Source: Coralliovum pocilloporae (GTDB lineage: Bacteria > Pseudomonadota > Alphaproteobacteria > Rhizobiales > Cohaesibacteraceae). Taken from it: DNA of 64,000 nucleotides. The notes below the pieces were generated by a model that saw nothing but the letters and a program-made list of their open reading frames with translations, was not told where the DNA came from and searched no databases. A program made the position numbers and the translations under genes. Location: the NCBI RefSeq assembly GCF_030845175.1, contig NZ_CP132542.1, positions 3,755,501 to 3,819,500 on the forward strand. The letters are read 5' to 3'. This document shows positions 16,994 to 25,001 of the stretch, piece by piece (position 1 is the stretch's first letter; every line of letters begins with the position of its first letter).

Positions 16994-17772
16994 GCGCTTA
17001 TCTGATTGTGCTCCGGGCCATCATCCTGAGGGAGGCATTCCGCTTTGTGGGCCAGCGCAGCCGGTTCATCGCGGCCCTTGTGCGCCCGTTGCTCTGGCTT
17101 GTGGTTTTTGCCGCAGGATTTCGGGCGGCGCTGGGCCTGTCGATCACGCCGCCCTATCAGACCTACACCACCTATGAGGTCTATATCGTGCCGGGCCTCT
17201 GCGGCATGATCCTGCTGTTCAACAGCATGCAGAGCTCCCTGTCGCTGGTCTATGACCGGGAAATGGGGTCAATGCGCCTGCTGCTCACAAGCCCCATGCC
17301 GCGCTGGTGGCTGCTGGTCTGCCGGTTGCTGGCCAGCACGGTGATTTCTATCCTGCAGGTTTATACCTTTCTGGCCATTGTGGCGCTCTATGGCATCCGG
17401 TTTGACCCGCTCGGCTATCTCGCCATCCTGCCCGCGCTGCTGATTGCCGGGCCAATGCTGGGTGCCCTGGGACTGGCACTGTCGTCCACCATTCGCCAGC
17501 TTGAGAATTTCGCCGGGGTGATGAATTTCGTCATCTTCCCGATGTTTTTCTTATCCAGCGCGCTCTATCCCTTGTGGAAGATGGCCGAAAGCTCTGAGCT
17601 GCTGCATGATATCTGTGCAGTCAATCCTTTCACCCACGCCGTCGAGCTGATCCGCTTCGCGCTCTATCTCCAGTTCAACGGCCCGGCGCTCGGCTGGACT
17701 ATCCTCGCCACAGCCCTGCTGCTGGCCTTAGCCCTCTGGGGCTACGACCCCACCCGCGGCATGCGACGATGA
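16990..17772 (+). CDS. ABC-2 type permease, PQQ alcohol dehydrogenase system
   Basis: A 260-residue membrane protein with about six TM helices of the ABC-2 fold (PLLWLVVFAAGFRAALGL; YIVPGLCGMILLFNSMQSSLSLVYDREMGSMRLLLTSPMPRWWLL; VMNFVIFPMFFLSSALYPLWKM; ILATALLLALALWGY). It overlaps the ATPase gene by 4 bp and ends the operon. ABC-2 permeases usually export, so a purely uptake role is not obvious. The last 156 bp are duplicated 1102 bp downstream after a foreign gene. Confidence 0.92.
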   Translation: MSAYLIVLRAIILREAFRFVGQRSRFIAALVRPLLWLVVFAAGFRAALGLSITPPYQTYTTYEVYIVPGLCGMILLFNSMQSSLSLVYDREMGSMRLLLTSPMPRWWLLVCRLLASTVISILQVYTFLAIVALYGIRFDPLGYLAILPALLIAGPMLGALGLALSSTIRQLENFAGVMNFVIFPMFFLSSALYPLWKMAESSELLHDICAVNPFTHAVELIRFALYLQFNGPALGWTILATALLLALALWGYDPTRGMRR

Positions 17773-17775
17773 GGG
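17620..17775 (+). repeat. Direct repeat, left copy: 3' end of the permease gene
   Basis: The last 51 codons of the permease gene plus three following bases recur at 18722-18877 with about five mismatches. The pair brackets an AT-rich block carrying one gene. It is the native copy because it joins the full permease reading frame. Confidence 0.9.
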
Positions 17776-17933
17776 GAAGGAGATCCTCCGACTTCCCCCA
17801 AGGATACTTTGTGGGCGTGGTGTGACTACAAAGTATCTTGAGAGCATCTGGAATGCGGAATTTGTTTGCTTGTAGAATGAAGCGTAGATAAACTGTTGAT
17901 TGCGCAACTAGGTTGATAGCCTCGGGTCCAGAA

Positions 17934-18638
17934 ATGATGCGGTGTGAAGAAACGGATTCAATCCAATGGGTTGGTCTTGAGGGTGATGGTGACGAGGCCG
18001 ATTTGGCTGAGGATCTAGAGACCGTTTTTGATATTAAGATCTCCAACGAAGAATACGCTCACGTAACGACTCTTGGTGAGGCGTACGATATTATCTGTGA
18101 GAAACTTGCTAAAAGGGAGGGGCCTCAAACTAGGTGCTGTACTGCTATGGCATTTTACAGATTGAGCCGAGCTCTCGGCAAGACAGCAAAACAGCACCCT
18201 GCAATGAGACTGACCGTTCCTGAAACGAGTAATCCGAAAGATTTCAAGGAGATCCTCGAAAGAGAGACTGGTTTCAAGCTTGATTTCTTGATCAGAAACA
18301 GCCTGTGGGTTGATGTTCTTGATATCTTACGATGTACGACCTGGCTTGCTGCACCGATTCTGTTATCAGGCGTTGCAGCGGGCTTGGCAGGCATTTTGAT
18401 TTTTGCCGCCTCATATTATCTTTGGAGAGTTGCAAGTTATCTCGATAAGGGTGTGTGGGTCTTTGAAGGGACTATAGGAGATTTGGCAAGAAGGACTTCT
18501 GACGCTCACATTGGTCAACTCATATCAAGGGGAGGTCAATGGAAAAAAGAAGACATCTGGCGGATTATGACGGGAATTGTATGTGATCATACCGGATATC
18601 CAAAAGACCGAATGAAGCCGGAGATGACATTCTTCTGA
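17934..18638 (+). CDS. Membrane protein with split ACP-like segments at both ends
   Basis: About 234 residues from ATG 17934 (a TTG 21 bp upstream is possible). Near the N-terminus, GLEGDGDEADLAEDLETVF and a following ITTLGEAYDII-like stretch resemble helices II-IV of acyl carrier proteins or DUF1493, but the phosphopantetheine Ser position is not Ser. The C-terminus (KKEDIWRIMTGIVCDHTGYP, then KDRMKPEMTFF) resembles ACP helix I and its loop. Between them a hydrophobic hairpin (LAAPILLSGVAAGLAGILIF) predicts membrane insertion. The codon use is AT-rich, unlike the flanking permease. The gene sits between the direct repeats and looks like cargo. Function unknown. Confidence 0.7.
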   Translation: MMRCEETDSIQWVGLEGDGDEADLAEDLETVFDIKISNEEYAHVTTLGEAYDIICEKLAKREGPQTRCCTAMAFYRLSRALGKTAKQHPAMRLTVPETSNPKDFKEILERETGFKLDFLIRNSLWVDVLDILRCTTWLAAPILLSGVAAGLAGILIFAASYYLWRVASYLDKGVWVFEGTIGDLARRTSDAHIGQLISRGGQWKKEDIWRIMTGIVCDHTGYPKDRMKPEMTFF

Positions 18639-18721
18639 TCGTGTCGATAGAGCTTTTGAGTGTGATTGAAACAGAGAGCTTTGATCTCTGATAAACAGGC
18701 ATTCTGATTGAGACCTGCGTG

Positions 18722-18877
18722 GTTAATCCTTTCACCCACGCCGTCGAGCTGATCCGCTTCGCGCTCTATCTCCAGTTCAACGGCCCGGCGCTGGGCTGGA
18801 CCACCCTCGCCACAGCCCTGCTGTTGGCCTTAGCCCTCTGGGGCTACGACCCCACCCGCGGCATGCGACGATGAGGG
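18722..18877 (+). pseudogene. Duplicated permease 3' end (right direct repeat)
   Basis: Encodes NPFTHAVELIRFALYLQ onward through the GMRR stop, in frame and nearly identical to the permease C-terminus, with no start or upstream part. Differences are few (for example a TTLATALLL variant of ILATALLL). It marks the right boundary of the inserted block and would restore the permease 3' end if the cargo and one repeat were removed. Confidence 0.88.
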
Positions 18878-18915
18878 TGCTGGAAACAAACGTCGTACTT
18901 TGAAATTTGTTTCTG

Positions 18916-18960
18916 CGCGAGCGCTTATCTGAAAAGCCTATCGACGTTTCAGAAGTGCAT
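18916..18960. repeat. Degenerate copy of the dispersed palindrome
   Basis: GCGCTTATCTGAAAAGCC ... CGTTTCAGAAGTGC keeps the CTGAAAAG / TTTCAG arms and the flanking AAGTGC. It lies in the 270-bp stretch (18878-19144) between the permease fragment and the next gene, where nothing else was recognised. Confidence 0.5.
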
Positions 18961-19144
18961 TACAGGTTCCATAATGTAAATTATCAGACTCCATCATATC
19001 GCCGTCACAGTGCTGTTGCCCTCGCCTCTGGTAAACGCTCCAAGCCTGCTAACAACAAATATCCTGAAGAAAGGCGCTGATGTGGCTCGGTAGCTGGTAC
19101 AGAGTTGCTGGATTTGTCGTATAAGTTGAAATTTATCCTCATGT

Positions 19145-19582
19145 ATGCTTGGTGAGGCCATGCTCAGATACAAACATTTGCTGCCGGAGAAAGACATTTC
19201 AATTCTGGATGAAAAGCTTTCATACAAATGCGTCTTGCTTTCTGAAATGAAAGCAACTGCATCTTATCGTAACAGTTTATGCCGCCAATTGATCAATAGC
19301 GGATGTAAATATTTTATGGCTTGGGGGACAGAATGCGAGACTTGGCATGATAGTATGGATACAGCAGTTCTTGAAAAATCCAATTATGATGAAGTTCCTG
19401 CCGATGAAATGGTGATAACCACATGGCACGACGGTGAATCAATCGTAGACGTACTACGGTTTGCAAAAATTGATGCGTGTAAATCCTATACAGATGAACC
19501 ACTTAACGAGCTGCTGGTTCTGGATACCTCAGAGCAAAATCGAAAGGCCGTTGTTCAAGAGTATTTTGAAAATACCCGTTAG
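19145..19582 (+). CDS. Small hypothetical protein (possibly DUF7684-like)
   Basis: A 145-residue soluble acidic protein. The central block YFMAWGTECETWHDSMD followed by EMVITTWHDGESIVDVLRFAK recalls a small uncharacterised family often met in bacterial islands, but I cannot confirm membership. It may start at ATG 19145 or ATG 19160. Codon use is AT-rich like the gene at 17934, and it lies beside the inserted block at the permease 3' end. No signal peptide or TM. Function unknown. Confidence 0.65.
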   Translation: MLGEAMLRYKHLLPEKDISILDEKLSYKCVLLSEMKATASYRNSLCRQLINSGCKYFMAWGTECETWHDSMDTAVLEKSNYDEVPADEMVITTWHDGESIVDVLRFAKIDACKSYTDEPLNELLVLDTSEQNRKAVVQEYFENTR

Positions 19583-19613
19583 ATTTACTCAGAAATTTAC
19601 AGTTAAAAAATGT

Positions 19614-20567
19614 CTACTCACACTCTAAGTCGAGAGCCATCGAGGGTGTCGCATTTGGGGTTTGCAGAGACACATCAAAGACCCGGCGGAGGAAATCGGT
19701 CTGGGCTTTGGCTGCCTGGTTGAAGAGTGCGCCTGGATGCCAGAGCAGGCCGAAATGGCCGCCGTCGATTTCTATCAGCTCTTTTTCGCCGGGGATCCTG
19801 TCGAAGACGGCGCGTTGCAGGTCGGGGTTGCAGTGGATCATTTCGTCATCGCGCCCGATCATCATCTGGACCGGCATGGTGAGATGGGGCGCGGTGATGA
19901 GCGGAGAGCACGGCACCGGCGTTGCCGGGATGACGCGGGTCACCCTGTTCTGCCAGCCGCTGCCGTGCCGCCCCCCATATTCGATGAACCAGCGGAAGGC
20001 CTGGATGGGTGTCAGGATGGACGGATTGTTGAGCTGATCCGGCGAGACCACCGGCATCGGGCCCGTGGTCTGGTCCGGTCCACCGCTGACATCTCCGTCT
20101 GAAAAGAGAGCGCTCATGACGTCAAAAGCAGACCCGTCTACCGGCCCCTCCGGCCAGTCAGCACCGCAGACCGGTATCTGGGCAATGATGGCGGCGACGT
20201 TGTCGATCAGAGCACCTGCAATCAGGGCCAGACCGGCCGTGTAGCTGTCGCCCCACAGAACGACGGGTGTCTCCGGAGGATGGGTCTGCCGCAGAAAAGC
20301 CACCGCATCGCGATAGCCGCGTGCCTGAATCCAGGGGTTGATTTCCTGTCTTGGTTCGCCGCCGCTCTGGCCGAAATTCCTGTTGTCATAGAGCAGAACA
20401 TCAAAACCGGCGCTGAAGATCGCTTCTGCATAAGCATCGATGACCATGGTGATGGTGGCGCTTGTGCCGTGGCACATGACCACGATCGGCCTTCCCGTCC
20501 GGCCATGGCTGTAATGGTACCCGGCGAGCATTGCGCCTTCTGATGGGAAATGGATTGCTGTTCTCAT
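19614..20567 (-). CDS. Alpha/beta hydrolase, dienelactone/acetyl-esterase-like
   Basis: A 317-residue hydrolase. The oxyanion region is VVMCHGTSA (about 29-37), the nucleophile Ser108 is in LWGDSYTAG, the acid is in MIGRDDEMI, and the His is in DGGHFGLLW. The N-terminal MRTAIHFPSEGAMLAGYHYSH is typical of the serine aminopeptidase S33/UPF0227-like group. GC-rich and native in appearance. There is no operon partner. The substrate is unknown. Confidence 0.83.
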   Translation of the reverse strand: MRTAIHFPSEGAMLAGYHYSHGRTGRPIVVMCHGTSATITMVIDAYAEAIFSAGFDVLLYDNRNFGQSGGEPRQEINPWIQARGYRDAVAFLRQTHPPETPVVLWGDSYTAGLALIAGALIDNVAAIIAQIPVCGADWPEGPVDGSAFDVMSALFSDGDVSGGPDQTTGPMPVVSPDQLNNPSILTPIQAFRWFIEYGGRHGSGWQNRVTRVIPATPVPCSPLITAPHLTMPVQMMIGRDDEMIHCNPDLQRAVFDRIPGEKELIEIDGGHFGLLWHPGALFNQAAKAQTDFLRRVFDVSLQTPNATPSMALDLECE

Positions 20568-20704
20568 GGTTTATCCGCCCTTTGCCTACGTCCGGTATCA
20601 GACCGTATTCCGATGCCGGATGCATGAGGCGGATGTCCCGACAGGGCGCGGATCTGACGGGATGGGCGGGACATGTGTCCCGCCTCGCGGGATGGGGGGG
20701 CTTA

Positions 20705-20966
20705 TACCAACGGAATGAATTCCTGACGCATTTGACCGGGCTTTCTTCGTGTTTTGGCAAGAAGCGTTCGTCGATGTGGTGCGGGGTACCATAAGACGGG
20801 CGCGCCGCTGTCCAAAACGCGAAGAAAGCCGGCCTTCGGTGACGACAAATCGCCCGCTGAACTGCGTTGCTTCTCTTGACCAATACCCCGCATTGCCCTT
20901 CGAGAAACGCCTTGTCAGCAGACGATTTGATATCATCAAATGGGTCAGGAATTCATTCCGTTGGTA
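20705..20966. mobile_element. MITE-like element with about 25-bp terminal inverted repeats
   Basis: The ends are TACCAACGGAATGAATTCCT and its reverse complement, flanked by TTA on both sides (or TA if the outer TA is counted as target). An internal hairpin pairs CCGGGCTTTCTTCGTGTTTTGG with CCAAAACGCGAAGAAAGCCGG-like sequence. A GGCCTTCGGTG ... CTGCGTTGCTTCTC core follows, matching in order and spacing that of 12491-12752 although the ends differ. It encodes no transposase. It occupies most of the 427-bp gap between two genes. Confidence 0.7.
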
Positions 20967-20993
20967 TTACAAGGTTGGAGATCCAGCAGGAAA

Positions 20994-22079
20994 TCAGGCA
21001 GACAGGAGGCTGACAATCAGCTCGGACCGGGAGCGGACGCCTGTTTTGTCATAGATGATGGAAACCTGGTTCCGGACGGTTTTCTCGCTCTTCCCCAGAG
21101 TATCGGCAATGTCTGAATTGCTGAGCCCGCGCGCGATCAGTTCTGCGACGGCGGTTTCTGCCCTAGTCAGGCCAAACGTGTCATCGATACAGGTGCCGTT
21201 GCTGGTGCTGGTGTCGGTGTCGGGTCCTGCAAGGAAGGCCCGCACCCGTGAACAGAACATTACCCAGGCCGGTTCGTGGTCGAGCAGAATATGGTTGGCA
21301 CTGTCAAGCGGCACAAATTCGGCCCGGGGCATGGCGGCGGCCAGCCTGCGGCCTTCATCAAAGGGGATCCGCGCATCGTGTCGCGCGTGGAAGACAAGGG
21401 TTGGTAGGCTGAGTTTGCGGGCCTCTTCCAGCACATCAATCCGGTGCAGCACCTTGAGCGTTTCAACGGCTGTTTCGGGCGATGAGGTCTCGCGCTCCAG
21501 ATCCTGCCACCATTTGTGCTGTCTGGCGGTTCCGTCGGGAATAAACAGGTTGGTGAACACCTGATTGAAGGCCGGAACATCCCGCCCCCAGCCAAGCCTT
21601 GCCAGGTTCAACAGGGTCTCGGCCTCAAGCGCTTCATTCCCGTCTGTAATCCGGGCCAGAAGCCCCTGCGCATAGGCCCCGATCAGCACAAGGCGTTCGA
21701 CCTTGTTGGGATGGCGCAGGGCATAGGCGATGGCCAGAGCGGCGCCCTGGGACATGCCAAGCAAGGTGAAAGGCTCATCGAGCGTGGCGGCCACCGCTTC
21801 CAGATCAGACAGCCAGGCCTCGAAACTGATTGTGTCCACGGATCGGTCAGACAGGCCACAGCCCCTCAAGTCATAGCGAATGAACCGGTGGCTGCGCGAG
21901 AATTCAGCCAGCCAGTGCTGCCAGACCGGGCTGTCGGGGTCGCGGGAAACGTGGCTCAGCCAGGTTGCGGCCTTCAGGATGACAGGCCCCCTGCCCATCC
22001 CCGCAACCGCTATCTGCGTGCCATCCTCTGTGGTGACAAACGAGATATCCTGCGGCGGCAATGCTGCTTCTGACGTCAT
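20994..22079 (-). CDS. LuxR-type regulator with an N-terminal alpha/beta hydrolase domain
   Basis: A 361-residue fusion. Residues 1 to about 280 are an alpha/beta hydrolase (YDLRGCGLSD; LLGMSQGAALA with Ser110; HARHDARIPFDEG; SANHILLDHEPAW), so the triad looks intact. Residues about 296-361 are a LuxR/GerE helix-turn-helix (LTRAETAVAELIARGLSNSDIADTLGKSEKTVRNQVSIIYDKTG). Such fusions are presumed ligand-hydrolysing or ligand-sensing transcription regulators. A perfect 20-bp inverted repeat begins 9 bp upstream of its start codon and could be its operator. Confidence 0.88.
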   Translation of the reverse strand: MTSEAALPPQDISFVTTEDGTQIAVAGMGRGPVILKAATWLSHVSRDPDSPVWQHWLAEFSRSHRFIRYDLRGCGLSDRSVDTISFEAWLSDLEAVAATLDEPFTLLGMSQGAALAIAYALRHPNKVERLVLIGAYAQGLLARITDGNEALEAETLLNLARLGWGRDVPAFNQVFTNLFIPDGTARQHKWWQDLERETSSPETAVETLKVLHRIDVLEEARKLSLPTLVFHARHDARIPFDEGRRLAAAMPRAEFVPLDSANHILLDHEPAWVMFCSRVRAFLAGPDTDTSTSNGTCIDDTFGLTRAETAVAELIARGLSNSDIADTLGKSEKTVRNQVSIIYDKTGVRSRSELIVSLLSA

Positions 22080-22087
22080 AAGGTGAG

Positions 22088-22163
22088 CCTAGGATCAAAA
22101 CTCATTGCTCGCATCCATTCTGTTTATCAGGGAAGGGCGCGATCAATGAGTTTTGATCCTAGG
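22088..22163. repeat. Perfect 20-bp inverted repeat with CCTAGG outer ends
   Basis: CCTAGGATCAAAACTCATTG at 22088-22107 is exactly reverse-complemented at 22144-22163, with a 36-bp spacer. A single arm with two mismatches occurs at 171-190. It could be a folded mobile element or a regulator site for the LuxR-hydrolase gene. Confidence 0.8.
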
Positions 22164-22711
22164 CCGGGCTGCCGACGAGATCAACACCGGTCAGGTATTC
22201 AAATACAGCGATCCGCCAAGCGTTTGTGATTTGTTAACCATAACTTTATTCCGCTAAGAGTAGGATCCGACGAGAAACGGTATTCAGGTAAGCGAAAAGT
22301 GTGGCGTGTAGAAGAAGATCGAGACATGTTTGAAAGGGGTTTCTGGCCATCCTGCCGATGTCCACGGCTTTGCCTCTGCTGTTGACCAGTGCTCACGCGC
22401 AATGTGTCTCTGTTGGTGATACAGCCACCTGCTGTCATCCCGGACAAGCGTAGCGCAGATCCGGGAACCAGAGGCGGCAGGTTCTGAGTGTGGGGCTTCT
22501 TTCCGGCTGGATGCCGGATCAAGCGCGTTCCTGAAAAGTTGCAGACTTTTCAGACAAGAATACGCGACAGAACAAAGCCCGGGATGACACGGAGAGTGTG
22601 GCGCGCTCTGTGCCTCTGCTCCGCCTCCCTGCCTCTGCGCCACCCACAAACTGTCATCCCGCACGTGATGCGGGATCCAGAGCGGCCTTACCTCAGACAC
22701 AGGCCTTTGCC
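22164..22711. repeat. Repeat-rich intergenic region with REP-like and palindromic units
   Basis: No gene is supported. From about 22430 it holds GTCATCCCGG... and ...CCGGGATCCAG REP-like units, a full palindromic repeat (22522-22567), and GTGTGGCGCGCTCTG / GGCGCAGAGGCA blocks that recur in inverted orientation at 34330-34770. The part before 22430 shows nothing recognisable. Confidence 0.65.
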
Positions 22712-23047
22712 TCACCCCTTGGGCAGAGCCTCAAGCTCTCGGCCTTCAATCTCACCACCGTCGGTCAGCTGGCGGATGCGGAAGAGGCCGTCGCTGGTCT
22801 TGTAGACAATGCCGACCAGCGCGTCATCGGGCAGCATATGGACCCCCAGATTGCGCGCCGTTCGGAAGGCAGCCTCATCCTCTTTCTGCCATTGGGCCTC
22901 CATCCGGCGGATCCGGTAGTTCAGCACCAGCGCCAGAGCGGCAATAAAGGTAAGAGAGGGCATCAGCACCCAGGCCATCTTGATCCAGTCCGGCATGGAC
23001 TGGAGCGTGTCGAACATATCGAACAGGAAAGACCCGTTATTCTCCAT
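22712..23047 (-). CDS. Small one-TM protein, copy A
   Basis: About 111 residues from ATG 23047 (GTG 23053 also possible). After an amphipathic start (MENNGSFLFDMFDTLQSMPD), one TM helix WIKMAWVLMPSLTFIAALAL leads into a basic, helical linker and a C-terminal domain (RNLGVHMLPDDALVGIVYKT ... REALPKG-like). It is nearly identical to copy B, which has four extra residues; the roughly twenty remaining nucleotide differences I counted are synonymous. It follows the structured RNA. I do not recognise the family. Confidence 0.82.
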   Translation of the reverse strand: MENNGSFLFDMFDTLQSMPDWIKMAWVLMPSLTFIAALALVLNYRIRRMEAQWQKEDEAAFRTARNLGVHMLPDDALVGIVYKTSDGLFRIRQLTDGGEIEGRELEALPKG

Positions 23048-23072
23048 CGTCACAACCCCGCTTGCGTTTCAT
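23037..23072 (-). CDS. Possible leader peptide, copy A
   Basis: An 11-codon frame encodes MKRKRGCDDGE and its stop codon overlaps the start region of the small membrane protein. It is identical in the other copy. Translational coupling or attenuation is conceivable, but no direct evidence of translation exists. Confidence 0.35.
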   Translation of the reverse strand: MKRKRGCDDGE

Positions 23073-23076
23073 GGAA

Positions 23077-23370
23077 CCGCCAGAGAGAAACGAGAGGGGA
23101 CAAGAACCCGACGCTCCCCCTCAAGGGGCACGTCTTCTCATATCTCTGGCGGACGGGGAGTTAGTAAACCGTATCGAGACGGTCGCACTGGCTTTTAAGC
23201 CGGACCCGAAGACCCAACTCTCTATGGCCAGTGCCTCCCCGCCCATAGAAACGTCGTGACGAATCGTCATGTGACGGTATCACATGAGTGAGGAGACACC
23301 ATTATACGGCTGATGTCAGCCGCTCGATAAGGGGTTACTAAGCCCCAGGGCCGTATATGCCCGACCCTGA
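23077..23370 (-). ncRNA. Structured RNA, copy A
   Basis: Read on the minus strand, this folds like the copy at 33660-33952. Its internal 8-bp stem is GCACTGGC/GCCAGTGC where copy B has GCATCGGC/GCCGATGC. A GGGTC-TTCG-GGTCC hairpin replaces the CTCG-loop form. The outer CCGCCAGAGA/TCTCTGGCGG stem is identical. A TATAGT -10 lies at 23375-23380 (reverse). No known RNA family was recognised. Confidence 0.7.
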
Positions 23371-23441
23371 TGCAACTATAGAGTGATTTGTCGGTTGTGG
23401 GCAAGGGGGATGTGGGGATAGTGGCCTCGCTAGTTATTTAG

Positions 23442-23717
23442 GCTGGTGGTTCGAAGGAGATTGGAACAAGCCCGACGACTAAAATGGGCGGAAACCGGAC
23501 CTTCGCTGCAGGAGCCACAAAAAAGTACCGAAAGGGTGAAAGCAGATATTCAACAGACAGCGTTTTTAATGGCACCAAACTAATTGCCTTAAGCGATGAT
23601 ATCATTCTTCTGGAAAATCAAACGAGCACAGTATGTCATCGCGTATTGGTTGACAGTGCTTGCAAATGATTCAAGATTTGGTTGATTTCATTTTGCTACT
23701 TGCCCGGGAAGTAAGAT
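23442..23717. other. AT-rich leader of the HD-kinase operon; no gene supported
   Basis: This 276-bp stretch begins at the edge of the inverted repeat and ends at the TTG start of the next gene. A 61-codon open frame (23484-23669) lacks a ribosome-binding site and family resemblance, so I do not call it. It probably holds the promoter of the downstream operon. Confidence 0.4.
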
Positions 23718-25001
23718 TTGCCTGACAAACTTGAAGCACTCTTGAACGGCCTGAGGTTAGAATCCTCTAGCCCTGTCGCCAACGTGGAAGTTAGGCAAGA
23801 CGTAGACCAAATCTATAAGTTGTTCGACCTAGAGCGCACGATACGGTTTTTTGGGCAGCGATATTGGGAAAGTGAAAGCCGCTTCGAGAGTGCAAGACCC
23901 GGATTGTTGCAATTAGAAAATGTCGCGGCGCATTCTTTTCAGGTTGCCAATACTGTTATGCTTTTGGGAGGTCGGTTTCCAAATCTCGACGTTAGTAGAG
24001 CAATCGAATTAGCCATCGTTCACGACCAACTTGAGATGATTACCGGGGACAAAGACCCAGTAGGGAGATATGGTGACGGTTCAGATACTCACGCATTCGG
24101 TGTGTCCGAACGGGAGGCAAAAACTGCCGAAGAAGAAGCAGCACTTACTGACTTTGTGAGTAATCTAGCTCCGAGCGCTGCTGGTTGCTACTACGATCTG
24201 ATCTCTGAGGTGACTGCCGAGAAAACGATCGAAGCAAAATTTGTCAAAGCCGTCGATAAGCTACAAGCTTTGGCTTTTGTTAGGGTCAAAAAGGTTGGCG
24301 ATATCGGCCCCTCTCATCTTTCTTTCACTATCAGATATTCACGAGAAGGAGCTAAGAAATTTCCTGAATTGCAACAATATTTTAGCTTGATTTTGAAGGA
24401 TCTCTTAACTGATGTAGAACAAGTTTTTCCTGCGAGTTTTCACTCCTATTGCCAGATTGCTAGCGACATTTTGGATGGCGATTTTGTTCCACCACGAGAC
24501 CAGTTGATGCGAGTTGCTCTGATTGGTAAGTCTGGTGTGGGTAAGTCGACCGTGGCTAAGCTGCTAAACTACCACGTGGGAGCAGAAAGGGTTTCTTCTG
24601 GTGCGATATGCCGGCAGATCGCAAAACTGCTTTTTGGCAATGACGACAAGTCTACTACTCAAACACTTGATGATGTCCTAACAAAGATTGATTCATCAAT
24701 CTTTTTGAATGCTGCACTGCTTACCGCGCCAGTAGGGCGTTCGATATGTTTAGATTCTCTACGGTTTAAGTCTGATTACGAAATAGCTAGGAAACGTGGT
24801 TTCACGATCGTAAGGGTGATCGCATCTGATGACGTGAGGGTAACAAGACTGGCTGAACGTGGTCAGGGGTTCGACTTGGTGAAAGATGGCTCACATCGGT
24901 CTGAAACTGAATTAGACCATGTGGACGTGGATTATACTGTCGATAATAGTGGAAATATTGATGCGCTTGAAGCCTCCGTAAGGCCTCTGATCGGCTATTA
25001 A
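23718..25001 (+). CDS. HD phosphohydrolase fused to a P-loop nucleotide kinase
   Basis: 427 residues starting at TTG 23718 after GGAAGTAAG. Residues about 30-240 form a YfbR-like HD domain: His72 in AAHSFQVAN, His102-Asp103 in IVHDQLEMITGD, and a distal Asp in KAVDKLQALAF. Residues about 264-427 form a dNMP/dephospho-CoA-kinase-like P-loop domain (LIGKSGVGKSTVAKLL; CLDSLRFKSDYEIARKRGFTIVRV; RLAERG). Such folds dephosphorylate and phosphorylate (deoxy)nucleotides. The stop codon abuts the next ATG directly, giving a tight operon with a nucleosidase gene. AT-rich and probably acquired; a nucleotide-targeting defence role is inferred. Confidence 0.8.
   Translation: MPDKLEALLNGLRLESSSPVANVEVRQDVDQIYKLFDLERTIRFFGQRYWESESRFESARPGLLQLENVAAHSFQVANTVMLLGGRFPNLDVSRAIELAIVHDQLEMITGDKDPVGRYGDGSDTHAFGVSEREAKTAEEEAALTDFVSNLAPSAAGCYYDLISEVTAEKTIEAKFVKAVDKLQALAFVRVKKVGDIGPSHLSFTIRYSREGAKKFPELQQYFSLILKDLLTDVEQVFPASFHSYCQIASDILDGDFVPPRDQLMRVALIGKSGVGKSTVAKLLNYHVGAERVSSGAICRQIAKLLFGNDDKSTTQTLDDVLTKIDSSIFLNAALLTAPVGRSICLDSLRFKSDYEIARKRGFTIVRVIASDDVRVTRLAERGQGFDLVKDGSHRSETELDHVDVDYTVDNSGNIDALEASVRPLIGY

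Larger units (their letters stand above)
22430..23441 (-). repeat. Large inverted repeat, copy A
   Basis: The minus strand of this segment aligns with 33593-34770 on the plus strand through the promoter, structured RNA, leader ORF, small membrane protein and downstream repeat units. The inner edge is at AAATAACTAGCGA (23429-23441 reversed; 33593 onward). The outer end fades among REP-like units, which are rearranged between copies. Confidence 0.88.

Noticed and set aside
18994-19227. 77-codon minus-strand frame in the AT-rich block
   Set aside because: It overlaps the start of the better supported plus-strand gene at 19145 and has no recognisable features.
20401-20883. Minus-strand open frame of 160 codons and neighbours across 20598-21054
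   Set aside because: They run through the MITE hairpins and terminal repeats, so the open frames follow from repeat sequence.
23484-23669. 61-codon open frame before the HD-kinase gene
   Set aside because: No ribosome-binding site, no family resemblance, and it sits where the operon promoter is expected.
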